Assembly (NCBI GenBank): GCA_951804985.1 | Contig: OX638133.1 | Span: forward strand, 52,562,791-52,626,790 | From: Dryomyza anilis | Lineage: Eukaryota > Arthropoda > Insecta > Diptera > Dryomyzidae | Length of the DNA: 64,000 nucleotides | Reading direction: 5' to 3' | Part shown: positions 33,782-45,599 of the stretch, in pieces | Layout: each line of letters begins with the position of its first letter | Numbering within the stretch: position 1 is the stretch's first letter | Program-made: the position numbers and the translations under genes | The notes under the pieces: generated by a model | What the model was told of the DNA's origin: nothing | Database searches by the model: none | The model's input: only the letters and a program-made list of their open reading frames with translations

Positions 33782-34520
33782 AAGGGTTTTTCAACCGGGA
33801 AGCTACAAAAGTATAGCGACAGGGACAGCAAACGACATATTTCTTACCGCTCTTTTCTCTGCCGCATTTCTCTTCAGTAAGGTTTGCCATTTCATGGCAC
33901 TGAAGCCGCTTGACCACCAGAAGCGTCGTATGTTCGTGAATTGGACTGGGCCGTACTTCTTCCGTGATGATCAAGACCGACACGTTACTGTGAATGGGAA
34001 TCACTACCGTTCAATGATAACCGAATATTTTTGGCCCCAGTTGGATGATATGGACTTGGAGGACATGTGGTTCCAACAGGACGGCGCCACAAGCCACACA
34101 GCGAATGCCACAATCAATTTATTGGAAACCAAGTTTGGAGAACGTGTTATCTCACGAAATGGTCCAGTCGATTGGCCGCCTCGGTCGTGCGATTTGACGC
34201 CGTTAGACTATTTCCTGTAGGGCTACGTCAAGTCTATGGTCTATGCCAACATGCCAGCGACGATTGATGAATTTCGTACGAATATCGAACGTGAAATTGC
34301 AGCAGTATCGGCCGATTTATGCTTGAAAACTGTCGAAAATTGGGTTCAGCGTCTGGACTTCTGCAAGCGTGCTCGTGGTGGCCATGCAAAAGAAAACGAG
34401 TTCCATACATAATGGCATCGAACGTACTTTTACAGGAATAAAGAATTTCATTGATATCCAAAATTGTTTTTGTTTTATTTAAAAAAAAAACTTTTGTAGC
34501 GCCTCCGATGCGTCACCCTT
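33782..34520 (+). mobile_element. Mariner-like element, internally deleted (copy M1)
   Basis: Ends AAGGGTTTTTC... and ...GTCACCCTT, flanked on both sides by TA (33780-33781 and 34521-34522), the TA target duplication of the Tc1/mariner superfamily. The terminal repeat continues with GCTACAAAAG, mirrored by CTTTTGTAGCG at the right. The N-terminal half of the transposase is missing. Confidence 0.85.
33894..34412 (+). pseudogene. Mariner-like transposase, C-terminal half (M1)
   Basis: One phase of 173 codons with a single internal TAG at 34218 where the sister copy has TGG (DYFLWG). Contains DQDRHVTVNG, WFQQDGATSHTA (catalytic Asp) and WPPRSCDLTPLDYFL (third acidic residue), spaced by about 36 residues if the Asp of SCD is used. 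The DNA-binding N-terminus is deleted, so it is inactive. Confidence 0.85.
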
Positions 34521-34522
34521 TA

Positions 34523-35518
34523 GAAAGGAAACTTCAAGTATTTTCATATTTAAATTAACAATGTTTAAATAATTTACTTTAATCAATTGCATTGGTATAG
34601 GTAACGAAAAAAATGCTCAAGTTTTACTTTAAATTTAATATAAATACAGTATGTAGTAAAAATTACTGCATATGTAGTAATATTTTAATAATTAGCTGGA
34701 AGTTATATAAATAAAAATGTTTCTGAGAGACTGATATTTTCGAATTTTAAATAAATGCAAAATATAATAAAATTAAATGAATAAGTAGTTATATTTTAAC
34801 TTTAGCTTGATGTAAAATAAATATGTAGTAAAATCGAAAACAGATATAGTAATTTGTATACATATTAGAGAACGTATAAATGAAGACAAAATGTAGTTTT
34901 TTTATTACAAACCAGGGTTCACACTTCCCCGCAGTCTAAAAGTAGCATCTCATGATTAACGAGTTGGGAAAGTTAGGTCACATGGGTAAGTTCGGTCAAA
35001 TGGGACGGACTTTTATAGTCGGTCGGGCCCGACTATGGAATACCCTACACTTTGGTGTGGATATTAATGTGGGGAATTTAATTGAATACCTATCTTTAAA
35101 ATTCTTAATTATGCTGAACATTCTTACACTCAGAATATTATTTACATATAAAATTTCTGACGACGTATATCTTTAATTTAAAAAAATTGAAGTAAAAGAA
35201 AAACATGTAGAAAAATAAATTTGGGCGGATCGTGCCCACTTTTAAAACATATGTAGAGATTTAAGGCAAATATTTCATAATTTTGTTTTCAATAATTTGC
35301 AAATAAAATGTCCACCATGAAAAAGCGATAAATAATAAAAAAAATCAAAAATCACGCCCATTTTTATATCACATATTTTTAGGTGAATTCTAACAATACG
35401 TTTCCAATTTTTTGAGTATACCTTGAATACTTTTCGAGTTATTGGTTCGTAAATAGTTACATAAAGTGACTTGTGTGGGAGGTGGGCGTGTCCGTTGACC
35501 AATTAGGCTCATTGACAA
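34523..35518. other. No gene seen; short palindromes and repeats
   Basis: AT-rich. 35016-35037 contains an inverted repeat ATAGTCGG...CCGACTAT just before GGAATACCCTACAC. From about 35220 a moderately GC-richer stretch (GGGCGGATCGTGCCCAC ... GTGGGCGTGTCCG) looks like a dispersed repeat, but I cannot name it. Confidence 0.45.
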
Positions 35519-35637
35519 AACTAGGTTAGGTTGTAATGGCTGCTAAAAAACACACTTAGACCAGAAGAGGTCCATTGTGATACCCGATATCTATTTCCTA
35601 TTACTCGTAGCTGAACCAATTTGCGCTTTTTACAAAG

Positions 35638-36045
35638 CTAAGTATGTGTCTTATGTCGATGTTGGAAATATCGTTCAGGTTTCCTAGGAAGTGATAGCCG
35701 AAATATTTGTTTCAATTTTGTGAAAGGGCTGGGCATGTACAGAGGAGATGTGGATTCCTCTTCTTCCTCGTCTAAACAGCTTCTGCGAAAGTCAGAAGCT
35801 GTTACCCCCAATCTAGCTGCATGTCTGCCTATTATACAGTGGCCGGTGATAACCCCATCCATTGTACTAATGTCTTTCCTATTTATCATCAGGAGTTGTT
35901 TTGATCTCCTCGAGTCTAATTTAGGCCAGATCTGTTTGGTGGTGGTACAGGTTATACCACCTGCACATCTATTATTTGTTATCGCTATCATGTCTTGCTC
36001 CAGAATGAGTTTGCAAGTTGATAGGGGAATGCCCAGATTGTTCAT
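35638..36045 (-). pseudogene. LINE ORF2 C-terminal end
   Basis: A 135-codon frame with RRSKQLLMINRKDISTM, GVITGHCIIGRHAARLG and a Glu-rich run after FRRSCLDEEEEE. It matches the region after RNase H in insect LINEs. The usual Cys/His cluster that follows is lost by frameshift. Confidence 0.75.
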
Positions 36046-36096
36046 CTCTGGCTGGATGTTAAGTGTGGTTCCCTTCCTGGCTAGTTCGTCGGCCTT

Positions 36097-36318
36097 CTAA
36101 TTTCCTACGATGTCCCTGTGTCCTGCCACCCAGTATAGGTGTATGTTGAACTGGTTAGCCATCTCCATCAGAGATGAGCGGCAGTCGTGGGACACTTTTG
36201 ACGTTAGGGACTCCGATATTACGGATTTGATAGAGGCTTGACTGTCGATGAAAATACTAATATCATTTACGGATACTACATTCCATCTTAACCATGTCAG
36301 AATCTCTTTTATAGCCAT
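36097..36318 (-). pseudogene. LINE RNase H domain
   Basis: ISIFIDSQASIKSV (catalytic Asp-Ser) and LYWVAGHRDIVGN (final His/Asp motif, usual form WVPGHxGxxGN) identify an RNase H. It would remove RNA from the hybrid. Several frame breaks surround it. Confidence 0.85.
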
Positions 36319-36567
36319 GACTTCTGCTAGAAATACGCTGCAGTGGTCCGGCAGATGGAAGGCTATCCCTATGTTTAGTTGTTCACAGAAAACCCCACAT
36401 CCTACCTTACCGTCCAGCTTAGAGCCGTCGGTGTAGAAGAGAGTTTTCCGATGTCAGTGTGCCTAATTCCCAGTCTTCTCTAGAGGGTATAGTTGCCTTA
36501 AAAACTCTGTCGAAGGCGAGAGTTGGCAGCATATATTCCGTATTTTTAAGTATACGTGACAGTAGAT

Positions 36568-36958
36568 TTATAATTGTGGTGTGTCCCCTATGCGTGTTTC
36601 GCCACTGATTTGTAGTAGTGAGGCCAATTGCTGTGTATGCGCCATTTGTTTTCCTATAATGTCTATTGGAATAAGATGTAGAAGCATGTTTAGTGCGTCA
36701 GAGGCCGTGGTTCTAAGCGCGCCACTGATGCATAATGAGGCGTTTCTTTGTACTCTGCTGAGATTGGTGAAATATGATGTCTTCTCCATTGCTGTCCACC
36801 AGACTAGGACTCCATACAAGAGTATGGGTCGTACTACCATGACATATAGCCAATGCATAATTTGTGGGGTTAGGCCCCATTTTCGTCCTATAGCTTTCTT
36901 GCAGGTATATAAGGCTACCGTGGCCTTTTTGATTCTTTCTTGAATGTTTGGTTTCCAA
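36568..36958 (-). pseudogene. LINE RT thumb / connection region
   Basis: Two overlapping frames with WLYVMVVRPILLYGVLVWW and LSRVQRNASLCISGALRTT, the conserved segment between RT and RNase H in jockey/I/LOA-type LINEs. Confidence 0.8.
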
Positions 36959-37030
36959 GATATTTTACTGTCCAGGATTAAACCTAGGTATTTTGCAGAA
37001 TCAAGATTTACTCCATTTAGGAATGTTGGG

Positions 37031-38517
37031 TCAATATTTCCTAGTAAATAGCACTAGTTCTGTTTTGGATGGGTTTACCCCCAACCCGCAGGTTTTTGTC
37101 CAGTTAGGTAGATGTCTTAGACCAAACTGCGTCATGTCTCTTAGAGTGGTTGGGTGTTTTCCGGAAACCATTAATGCAACGTCATCTGCGTAAGCAATTA
37201 CCTTACAGACCCTTCCTCTAGTTTGAACAGTAGATCGTTTACTACAATATTCCATAGAAGGGGAGATAGCACTCCTCCTTGAGGAGTGCCTCTACTAACA
37301 AAACGTTTGACAGTGGAAGATCCCAGTGTAGAGTTAATAACCCTGCTTGTCATCATCTGTTGAATTAACACACTTAAAGATTCGTCCACTCCCAGATTTG
37401 TTAGTGCGTTGGTTATTGCATTAGGGGTGACATTGTTAAAGGCTCCCTCTATGTATAAAAACGTAACCATTGTGTACTCTTTGTGGTCTAAGGATTTCTC
37501 AATTTGTGAAACTAATTGATGCAGAGCTGTTTCTACAGATTTGCCCTTGCAGTATACATGTTGTGCATTTGACATTTTAGAGGGTGCAATACTATTGCGG
37601 AGATACGTGTCTATCAACCTTTCGAAAGTTTTTAACAGAAAGGAAGACAAGCTGATTGGTCTTAGGTCATTAGGTGAGCTATGCGAACCTTTACCTACTT
37701 TATTAATGAATACTACATTCACCTCCCTCCACTTTTTGGGGATATAAGTTACGTCTAAACATTCCTTAAAAATTACCAATAGCCATGTTGGAATAACATG
37801 TAGTGTCTGTTGTAACTCTGCAGGAATAATCCCGTCAGGTCCTGGAGATTTGTAAGGTTTAAAACTACTGATGGCCCAGTAAAGTTTTTTGCTGGTAATT
37901 ATCTTCGCCGATTCTAGTAACTCAGACCTGCTAGGGCTTGCACAGGGAGGGGGTGTTTGCCCGGAGGTGTGATTTGTACTGCCAGGGAAGTGAGTGTCCA
38001 TAAGAAGTTCAATGGATTCTATGCAGGATGTTGTCCAAGTGCCATTAGGATAAGTGAGATAGCTTGGAATGGTGGGATTGGTGGATAGGATTTTCCTTAA
38101 TCGCGATGCTTGAGATGCTAAACAGAAAAGTTTCCACGGTCCCGCTTGGCTTTTGTGTGAGTCTTGTGAGAGTCTAGTATGATTAGCTTTGTTGAAGAAC
38201 GCCCTACTGTTACTACGTAGAGTTCTAATCTGTGGTGACCACCATTGTGGTCTTATTTTCCCTATGCCCTTGTTCGTTGGGCATGCTTTTGACTGTGCCG
38301 CATTAAGCGTATTTGTGAATGTGTCTACTAGTAAGTCTAGCTCCGCTGCTCCAGAGGGAGTATTGGGTCTCATAGTCGAGAGGTTTGCTGTTACGATATC
38401 ATTGTATCGTGTCCAGTTTGTTTTCCTGTAATTCAGGGGGATAGGTGAAGTAGGTGACTGATCGTTAATACTGAACTGAATATAACGATGGTCAGAAAAG
38501 GAGTGCTCATTCAACAC
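37031..38517 (-). pseudogene. LINE endonuclease end and reverse transcriptase
   Basis: 38517-37198 begins at the endonuclease SDH motif (HSFSDHRYIQF) and runs through RT motifs: KSPGPDGIIPAEL, LRPISLSSFLLKTFER, FLYIEGAFNNV (motif A; the usual catalytic Asp is replaced by Glu, as EGAF for D/E-x-AF, so activity is doubtful) and GTPQGGVLSPLLWNIV. After a frameshift, 37255-37031 has VIAYADDVALMVSG (YADD). Confidence 0.85.
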
Positions 38518-39112
38518 TCTCCAGTCTATGACTTTTCGTGAAGTTAGGTCTGAGATAAGTGTAATATCTAAGACTTCTCTCCTGTTCTTTGTGATAAAGG
38601 TTGGTTCCGAACCGGTGTTACATATTGTAAGGTTAAACTCATTAAGTAATCAAAAAGTAACTCAAGTCTATTGTTGGTATCAGAGCTACCCCATATAGTG
38701 TGATGCGCGTTGACGTCGCTACCTCCTTAAGGTTCAGTTCTGCGTCATCGATGGCCTTCTGCAGGCTATCAGGTGGGAAGGTTCCTTGCAGATCGTGTGC
38801 GAGATATGCCGAGATAACACAATATGAAGTGGTGCCTAACTCCAGATTGGTTACGACTATATCAGCGTCGCTGTAATTGGATAAAACGAAAATATTATGT
38901 GTTTTCTTTGCAAGAATACAGGACCTAGGTTTACCTTTGTCTCTTACATAGATTAAATTGTAATTTTGTGTCCTTAGTCCATGGATCTGATTTCCAATAA
39001 CACACGGCTCTTGAATAAGGATGAGGTCCTCACACCTTTCGCTAAGGCGGAGGATAAGGCCGGCTGATGCAGTCTTGGAGTGATGGAGGTTAATCTGTAG
39101 GATTCGAAGCAT
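38470..39112 (-). pseudogene. LINE APE-type endonuclease
   Basis: Starts at 39112 with LRILQINLHHSKTA (Asn motif) and has DLILIQEPCV (catalytic Glu) and a late stretch encoding an HHTIWGSSDTNNR-type motif in the next phase, ending with SDH in the RT frame. A frameshift near 38700 divides it. It cuts target DNA in an intact LINE. The start overlaps the ORF1 end by about 23 bp, as in many LINEs. Confidence 0.82.
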
Positions 39113-40442
39113 TGATGCACCCGTCCCCCACAGACCTCTCTATCATAGTTGCGTCGACCTCATCGTCCGTATCCGTCAACAATGAGTCCTCGTCGAGAAA
39201 AAATTGGCTTACATCCACAATATCGGTCTCGGATGACGAAAAATTGAGATCCATGGGAGGAGCCAAAGAGGGTACGCAAGTGTTCACCGTCGCAACCGTG
39301 CTACCCGTTTGCACCACCGCTTCCATATTTTCCACCACAACCGGGTTCTTACAGACAGAGCTCTCTCTGTTCTGCTTGTCGCCAGAGTGTATTTGGAGAC
39401 CAGAATTATACGGACTGGTGCTCCTGTCCTGGTGATAAACCTTCATGGTGATCGACCCGAGACCGTAGTTGATCTCCCCGTTGGTGCCAGCTAGAGGTGC
39501 CAGGGATTCTGCATTCACTACTATAAGCTCGTGGCATCTGCTCCCAGTTGTTTCCTCCAGCTTGGCTATCTTCCAGTTGTGAGTAGGAAGCTGCGGGTTG
39601 CAGATGCTGATTATCTTCAGAATCGATACATGGTCTGACGGTTCTGCAGGTATCCAGCAGCGAGTTCTGGGTCTGTTGGGGATCTGATCCCGTTCAATGA
39701 CCTCCAAATTCGCGCCAGGCCAGATTTCACCAATTTTGCCTACGCTTATCCTGTAAAGGTCAAGTGACCTTTGATCAGCGCAGGCAATAAGTTTTACGTG
39801 CCCTTGATGCTATCCGGCATCTCTGCATGTCGGCATTGGTCCTGGATGCTGCAGGATGATAGAGAGGAATTGCGAGGAAAGTCTTTCCACCAGTAGTCTC
39901 CAGATCTCCGGAGTGATGCTGCCGTCGGCATCATTTCTGTAGATGACAGCCACAACTAGGTTGTCCTTCAGCACCTCACTGAAGGGTCTTCTAGTTCGGG
40001 AGGACTGTACCTTCTGTTTTTTAGGCTCTGGTTTAACCTCTTCGGTGGACCTTTGACGCTTAGTTTGCATCTGGTCCTGATTAGATTTTGGTTGGAGGTT
40101 AGCCACAAGGCCCTTGGCATACTCCAAGGCCGTGGTCTGCTTGTCCGTACGTTCTGTCTCTGGGATTTTGTTGATCTTGTCGAACTTACGGAAGGCAGTG
40201 CGCCGCGCTAGGTACGCCTTCGTCCCGGGCCGGTTTCGCCTAGAGATCGAGGCCGCTAGGTTAACCGCGTCCGGGATTTTTGCGTCAGGGAACGCTACCG
40301 CTGCCGAAGTGTTGCAGCTTGGACCAGGCTGGGTAGCCAATTTCTTCGCTTGATTTGGGTTTGGTGTCTTGTAGCCGCTTGGACCAGGTTTAGAAACCAC
40401 TGTCTCTGCGGCCTTACCAGTGGAAGCGGGCTCAGAGGCCAA
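39090..40442 (-). pseudogene. LINE ORF1 with one nonsense codon
   Basis: Starts at ATG 40442 (MASEPASTGKAAETVV). Residues 1-210 are basic, Lys/Arg/Pro-rich, ending HPGPMPTCRDAG; a TAG at 39810-39812 follows, where a Trp codon is expected from related proteins. The same phase continues to 39090 with RTRCWIPAEPSDHVSIL, LPTHNWKIAKLEE and AESLAPLAG, a DUF4780-like domain often found in insect LINE ORF1. Probable nucleic-acid binding. Confidence 0.8.
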
Positions 40443-40464
40443 ACTTCCTATCGTTTAGAGACAT

Positions 40465-40650
40465 TCCACACCAAATCTATCAGAGTTCCAGACTCACCTT
40501 CTCCAGAGATACAGTGGTCCTAAGTTTCAAAAAATTAATCAATAATCACTTTTTGTGGTTGTAGAAAAAAGAACTCTTGACCGTAGAATGCTGCAAACCT
40601 TATTTTAAGGACAATAAAATAAACTTTTTATAACTCCTAAATCCGTACTC
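40465..40650. repeat. About 185-bp direct repeat, copy 1
   Basis: Starts ACACCAAATCTATCAGAGTT and ends near ATAACTCCTAAATCCGTAC. A second copy lies at 41145-41328 with few differences. It directly precedes the LINE ORF1 start, so it might be LINE 5' UTR, or the repeat into which the LINE inserted. Confidence 0.8.
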
Positions 40651-41144
40651 GAAGACTCGAGTCTTAATTTATTTTCATAATTTTCATTTTAAATATTATA
40701 CATGGCGTTGAACAAATGACATTACAATAATGTTTATCTTTTTTTCATCAAGTAATATTGTTTTTTATTCATAAAATTTTAAATTTAATGTAAAGTATTG
40801 AATTTCCCTTGGCTATATTTCACCGGCATTTATAAATAATATATAGTAGCGCATAGTTTTGTACGTCTAAGAACGAAATGATAAATACTATATTGTTTTT
40901 GGTTTGACTATTAAAAATAAAAGGAGAGAAAAATAATTAAAACTTAAAAATCTTAAAAACTAGACCCTATTTAACAAAACCATTTTCGGAATTAGCACTA
41001 GTATAAAATTAGCAATCAAAATAAAACAAGAATCAAAAATTTGTAGACAACAGTCTTGCATTGTAAAAATTGGAATTGTATTAATTTTAACATTTTTTTT
41101 TAGTAAGTAAAACTTTTTGTTTAGAAACATCCAAAATCTATCAT

Positions 41145-41328
41145 AGACACACCAAATCTATCAGAGTTCCAGACTCACCTTCTCCAGAGATACTGTGGTC
41201 CAAAGTTTCAAAGAATTAATCAATAATCACGTTTTGTGGTTGTAGAAAAAAACTCTTGACCGTAGAATGCTGCAAACCTTATTTTAAAGATAATAAAATA
41301 AACTTTTTATAACTCATAAATCCGTACA
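41145..41328. repeat. About 185-bp direct repeat, copy 2
   Basis: Copy of 40465-40650. The sequence between the copies (40651-41144) shows no gene. Confidence 0.8.
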
Positions 41329-41389
41329 TCTCTAATCAATGGATTGTCTTTGCAATTTAAATTAGTTGTGCATAAAAAGGAACTCTTTT

Positions 41390-41436
41390 CAAATTTATAT
41401 AAATTTCAAATTTATATAAATATCAAATTTATATAC
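41390..41436. repeat. Short tandem repeat, about 17-19 bp
   Basis: CAAATTTATATAAAT occurs three times in a row with short spacers. Confidence 0.7.
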
Positions 41437-44025
41437 GATATTTAAAAAAAAAAACTTTTTTAATATGTTTGGTAAGAAGTCTGCCATGTGATTTATGCCT
41501 CGAAGTTTTCTCGAACTAACTTGGATAAAAAAATTCGATCTCATTGCTAATTTTTAAAATTTCGTAATTTTAGTAGAGTACAATTTTATGATAGGATATT
41601 TAAACATTTTCCACATCGCAATGTTTTTGAAATATATCTATATATATTACAGAATCGTTTTTATTATCGTTTCGAAAAAAAAACGGCCATATGTCGCTTT
41701 GAACTATTTTTGTAGTTATAGTACGATTTGGCCTTCGACATTGGTACAGGAGCAAATTAGATATCGTACGATTTTGCGGACATAAAAAGTTGCAACAATT
41801 TTGGATGATTGTTAGATCTGTTTTACAAAATTGTCTCTGGTGTTTGAAATATACTCCATTGTATATACCCCTGGCAACATTTTTTGGCAGGATCAAAGAA
41901 ATTTGAACATTTTTTCGATATATTTCAAACAGACAAAAATCGCACCATTTATTGCAAAATTTTCGCGTACGGCGCTTTTAACGAGGATCAATGGAAAATG
42001 TTATCATACTTTATTTGATCGATTTTGTGATGAAGACTATGTGATTATGACTATGATGAATTTTTATTCATTATATTGATCGGTTTGTATCGATTATAAC
42101 TTTGTTGTTTCTTATTAAATTTTGAACAATCCAACAGTTTTGAAAAGGTAATTAAATTTAATTAAATTTAACAACTGTAAAAACATGTAAAATGTAAAAA
42201 AAATGTTGGTAGCTAAATATGTTGGTTTTTCAAAAAAGGTATACAGTCTGGAAATATCTTAAGTAGATGCTGAGTTTTAATAACATAAGTAACTCATTAC
42301 GAAAATGGGAATTGGCATAAAGATGTGAACATTAAGAAACTGTAAATGAGGATATTATTTGTTTTTCGATTCCGGTCCAAAAAAGTAGATCGTAATTCTT
42401 GTATATTTTTGGTGTTATTAAAAGCTAATAAATACACAATTTTTAAAAGTAGTAGATTTCATAAAAATGTACTAACAATTTTACGAAATGTACCAGAAAA
42501 ATCTGCTACTGTAGTAGGTAGTAGAATCTGTCAATTTAAATTAAAAAGTAACAGATCTGCTCCGATCGGAGCAGAATGTGAACACTGTTACAAATATATT
42601 CAAAATGTGCAGTAATGCAGTAAAATTATGCAGTTATTTTCCAAAAAAAAATGTTTTCAAAAACATAAATGTAGTAAAAACAAAATAATATAACTAAAAC
42701 ATAAATTAAATACAAATGTATTTCTTTTAAATACATTTTTATTAATTTTGAATACTGTATTTTTTTGTTCTACGCCGACACTGACGAGATACGCGTATCC
42801 ATATCCTTTATAACCGATTGTCTTTCTTAATTTCAGATTAATTGAATGTATTCAAATAAAAGCAATTCGTATATTTGTTACCGTTTGATGCTATATTTTT
42901 GGTTGCAACTCCACTGCAAGAGTTTTAAGTAATAAAGACAAAAATTGTAATACAAAAATAGACCAAAAATGCAAAATGTTTGTTTCAAATCTACTTCAGG
43001 ATGCTAAATATCAAAAAAAAATAATGACCTAAAATTTAAAATAATTAAAAAAATTACCTAACGACTAAAAAATGACTTGTCATCAGAATCCGAGCCCTGA
43101 TCATTATGTACAATAATAAAATTTCACGTGGACACACATATGAAATTAAACAATACAAAAAACAAAACGGGTGTGTTCCGCCCTTTTTTTTTATTTAAAT
43201 TCTATAAAGTTGTACAACTGTAAAACTCTAAAAAATATTTGTTTTTGTCAATAAAGTTGCCAATGGAATATTTGTGATGTAATTTATTGTATTTGATTCT
43301 GGTAAACATATTTTTTTTAAAATTTGGTTTATAATAATAATAAAATTTTCGAAATCTAATATTAATAAAACAGAAATTTTAAATGTTTTTGAATTTTAAG
43401 GGGTAATACGTGACCTTGAAGTCACTTTTTCTCTTTTTGTAATTTTTAGACCTACTTTCCACTAGTGCACAGTGGTTTATTTTCGGAAAAATGTCCCATA
43501 TATATGGTTTTAAAAATCTGAACAAAATCTTTTTTAGAAAAAACTTCAAATATCAATAATCCGTTCGTTGTTTAAAAATATAATATTTAGTTTTTTTTTA
43601 TAAAAAAACGCCAAAGTTGCAAAAAATTTGTGTTGTAAAAATTGATGAAAAAAAAAAAAAAATAATATTTTTTATTTGGAACATCTTTATCTTTTTAAAA
43701 TTTTTATTTTCGTAAATGAAGCTATGAACCCTTGAACCTTGTACTTCCTTATTAAAAGAAAATAATTTCAAAATTATTTGTAAATATTTATAAAATTCCA
43801 ATTTATTTTAACAGCTAAAATCTAAAAATTCTCAAACTTTAGTAGAATAAATCTTTGTTAGCTATTCTGACCTATCCAGGCGAATTGGTATCAAAATAAA
43901 GTGTAGAATGTTTACTTTCTATTTCGGCAAAATGAACTTGCAACCACTTGCGACCCCGATATTAGTTACCATCGTCAAAATATATATTTTAATGTTTTTA
44001 TTGAAATTAAGCTTATTATCATTAT
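41437..44025. other. No gene seen
   Basis: AT-rich sequence. Short open frames (for example 41831-42079, 42346-42615, 43598-43801) have low-complexity composition and no recognisable domain. No element ends were identified. Confidence 0.45.
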
Positions 44026-44300
44026 GTGCATAACATCATACTGTCCGTCTGTTCGCTTGTACGTCTAAAACACGTTAATAAGAAAGCTAACGGAAATTTT
44101 AAAACTGTAGATTTTTAGTGAATACATATGTAAGTATAAAATATGTTAAAATGGTTTTATTCTTTTAGCGGGTACGCCCACAATACACCAATTGCACATA
44201 ATGTGCGTCCGTCCGCTTGTACACGTAAAACACGTTAAGAAGGAAACTAAAAGAGCTATATACTTTAAACTTTGGATTTTTAGTGAATACATATGGGCAT
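44026..44300. repeat. Imperfect tandem repeat, about 167 bp
   Basis: GTCCGTCTGTTCGCTTGTAC at about 44042 recurs as GTCCGTCCGCTTGTAC near 44209, each followed by AAAACACGTTAA and, later, GATTTTTAGTGAATACATATG. The same sequence flanks the mariner remnants at 47640-47748 and 51493-51645, so this is a dispersed family. Confidence 0.75.
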
Positions 44301-45240
44301 TTCCGGACGGGACATTCCAACGCTTAAAACTTTAATATATCGAAGGAAAATAAATGAATTTACTTGATTTTTGTGCATGTAGTATTTAAATAGTACTAAA
44401 CATCTGCACAAATTATAGAATTCTATACGGTCGATCCAAAGCTATAAATAAAATAGTGGGCGTTCCGGACGGGACAAAAACGGAAGTAAATATCGAATTC
44501 AGCGAATTTTGCGTACAAATGTTTTTTTTTAATATTTTAAAAAATTGTTGAAATCATGTGCTTTATTTGAATATTTACACTTTGTTCCTAAAGTTTATAG
44601 TTTTTTCATAGTTTTTTCATAAATCACAGAAAAATTCAGGACGGGATATTCCGGACGGGACAAAAAATTCCGTATTGAAATTATCAGTACGATTTTGATT
44701 CTAAAAATACTTTTTTCGTTCAATATATTTATTTGAATTATCTCTGAACATAGCTGAGCCAATTTATTTTATTTTTATATATGTACACCAGACTGATTCA
44801 AAAGCCAAAAATCTGGACCTAGGACCTCTAAAATTGAGAAAAAACTGTTAAAACCCAACAAAAAAAGTGATCCTGTGATATTGCGCAAAGAGCTTAAAGA
44901 ACATTTTTATTCTTTTAACGACAATTTTCAATAAAATTATTATTACTCCAAGTGTAAAAGATATCTTTTTACACTTGGAGTAATAATAATGTAAGTGAAA
45001 ATAGTCGTTAAAAGTTTAAAAATGTCTTTTAAGCACTTTACGCAACATCACAGGATCACTTTTTTTTGGTATTAAAAAGCTTTTTCTCAGTTTTAGAGGT
45101 CCTTGTTTCAGAAAGTCGACGCGGGGCGAATGAAAAATAGTTCTGGATTTTTTATACAAATTTGAATCAGTCTAATGTACACTTTGTTTCTAAAATTTAC
45201 AGTTATTTCGTAATAAATCGCAGAATAATTCCGGACGTTC
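44301..45240. repeat. Diverged tandem array with TTCCGGACGGGAC motif
   Basis: The motif occurs at 44301, 44463, 44649 and, partly, at 45229. Spacings are 162, 186 and 580 bp; subtracting the 386-bp MITE and its 8-bp duplication from the last gives 186. Around the motif, flanks such as ACACTTTGTTYCTAAARTTTA also repeat (44577 and 45179). It is a degenerate satellite-like array. Confidence 0.7.
44789..45174. mobile_element. hAT-like palindromic MITE
   Basis: 386 bp, ends CAGACTGATTCAAA and TTTGAATCAGTCTA (terminal inverted repeat), flanked by the 8-bp direct repeat ATGTACAC at 44781-44788 and 45175-45182. An 8-bp duplication and a short inverted repeat starting (C/T)AG are typical of hAT elements. 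The two halves are complementary almost throughout; the centre, around AGATATCT at about 44963, is a hairpin with more than 20 bp arms (CTCCAAGTGTAAAA / TTTTACACTTGGAG). No coding capacity. Confidence 0.88.
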
Positions 45241-45599
45241 GGTATGGAAATTTGCACTACGATTTTTTTCTAAAAATAATTTTGTATATGACAATATTAA
45301 AAATCATTGAAAAGCCTTATACAAAAATCGAAATTTTTCCGTTATTTTTATTTGGATCTTTATTTTAAAGCTTCAAAAATAATTATTAATTATTAAACCT
45401 GAAAAAACAACAAATTGTATTTTGTATCTGTATGTCTTTAAAGTTTATTAATTTGGTTACTCAAAATACATGAAAAATACGTATGTTCGATCGCCCAAAA
45501 GGCGCACTTTTTAATTTAAAAAAAAAATATCAAAAAAATGCGTCTTATTCAGTATTTTGCGCCTTTTTAAATGAGCGGAATACTATAGAGAAAGGCGAA

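Larger units (their letters stand above)
35519..40442 (-). mobile_element. LINE with endonuclease, RT and RNase H, decayed
   Basis: Minus-strand non-LTR retrotransposon of about 5 kb: ORF1 (40442-39090), endonuclease (39112-38470), RT (38517-37031), RNase H (36318-36097) and a C-terminal Cys/Glu-rich end (36045-35638). The 3' end on the element strand has a hairpin-like GACCTCTTCTGGTCTAAG and CAACCTAACC. No poly(A) or target duplication was identified. The set of domains (APE endonuclease, RT, RNase H, DUF4780-like ORF1) suggests the LOA/I group of insect LINEs; the clade is inferred. Confidence 0.85.

Noticed and set aside
35533..35546. AGGTTAGGTT as insect telomeric repeat (TTAGG)n
   Set aside because: Only two units, at the 3' end of a LINE, as common in such elements; no array.
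41831..42615. Small plus-strand frames in the AT-rich spacer
   Set aside because: No start context, domain or repeat support; length expected by chance.
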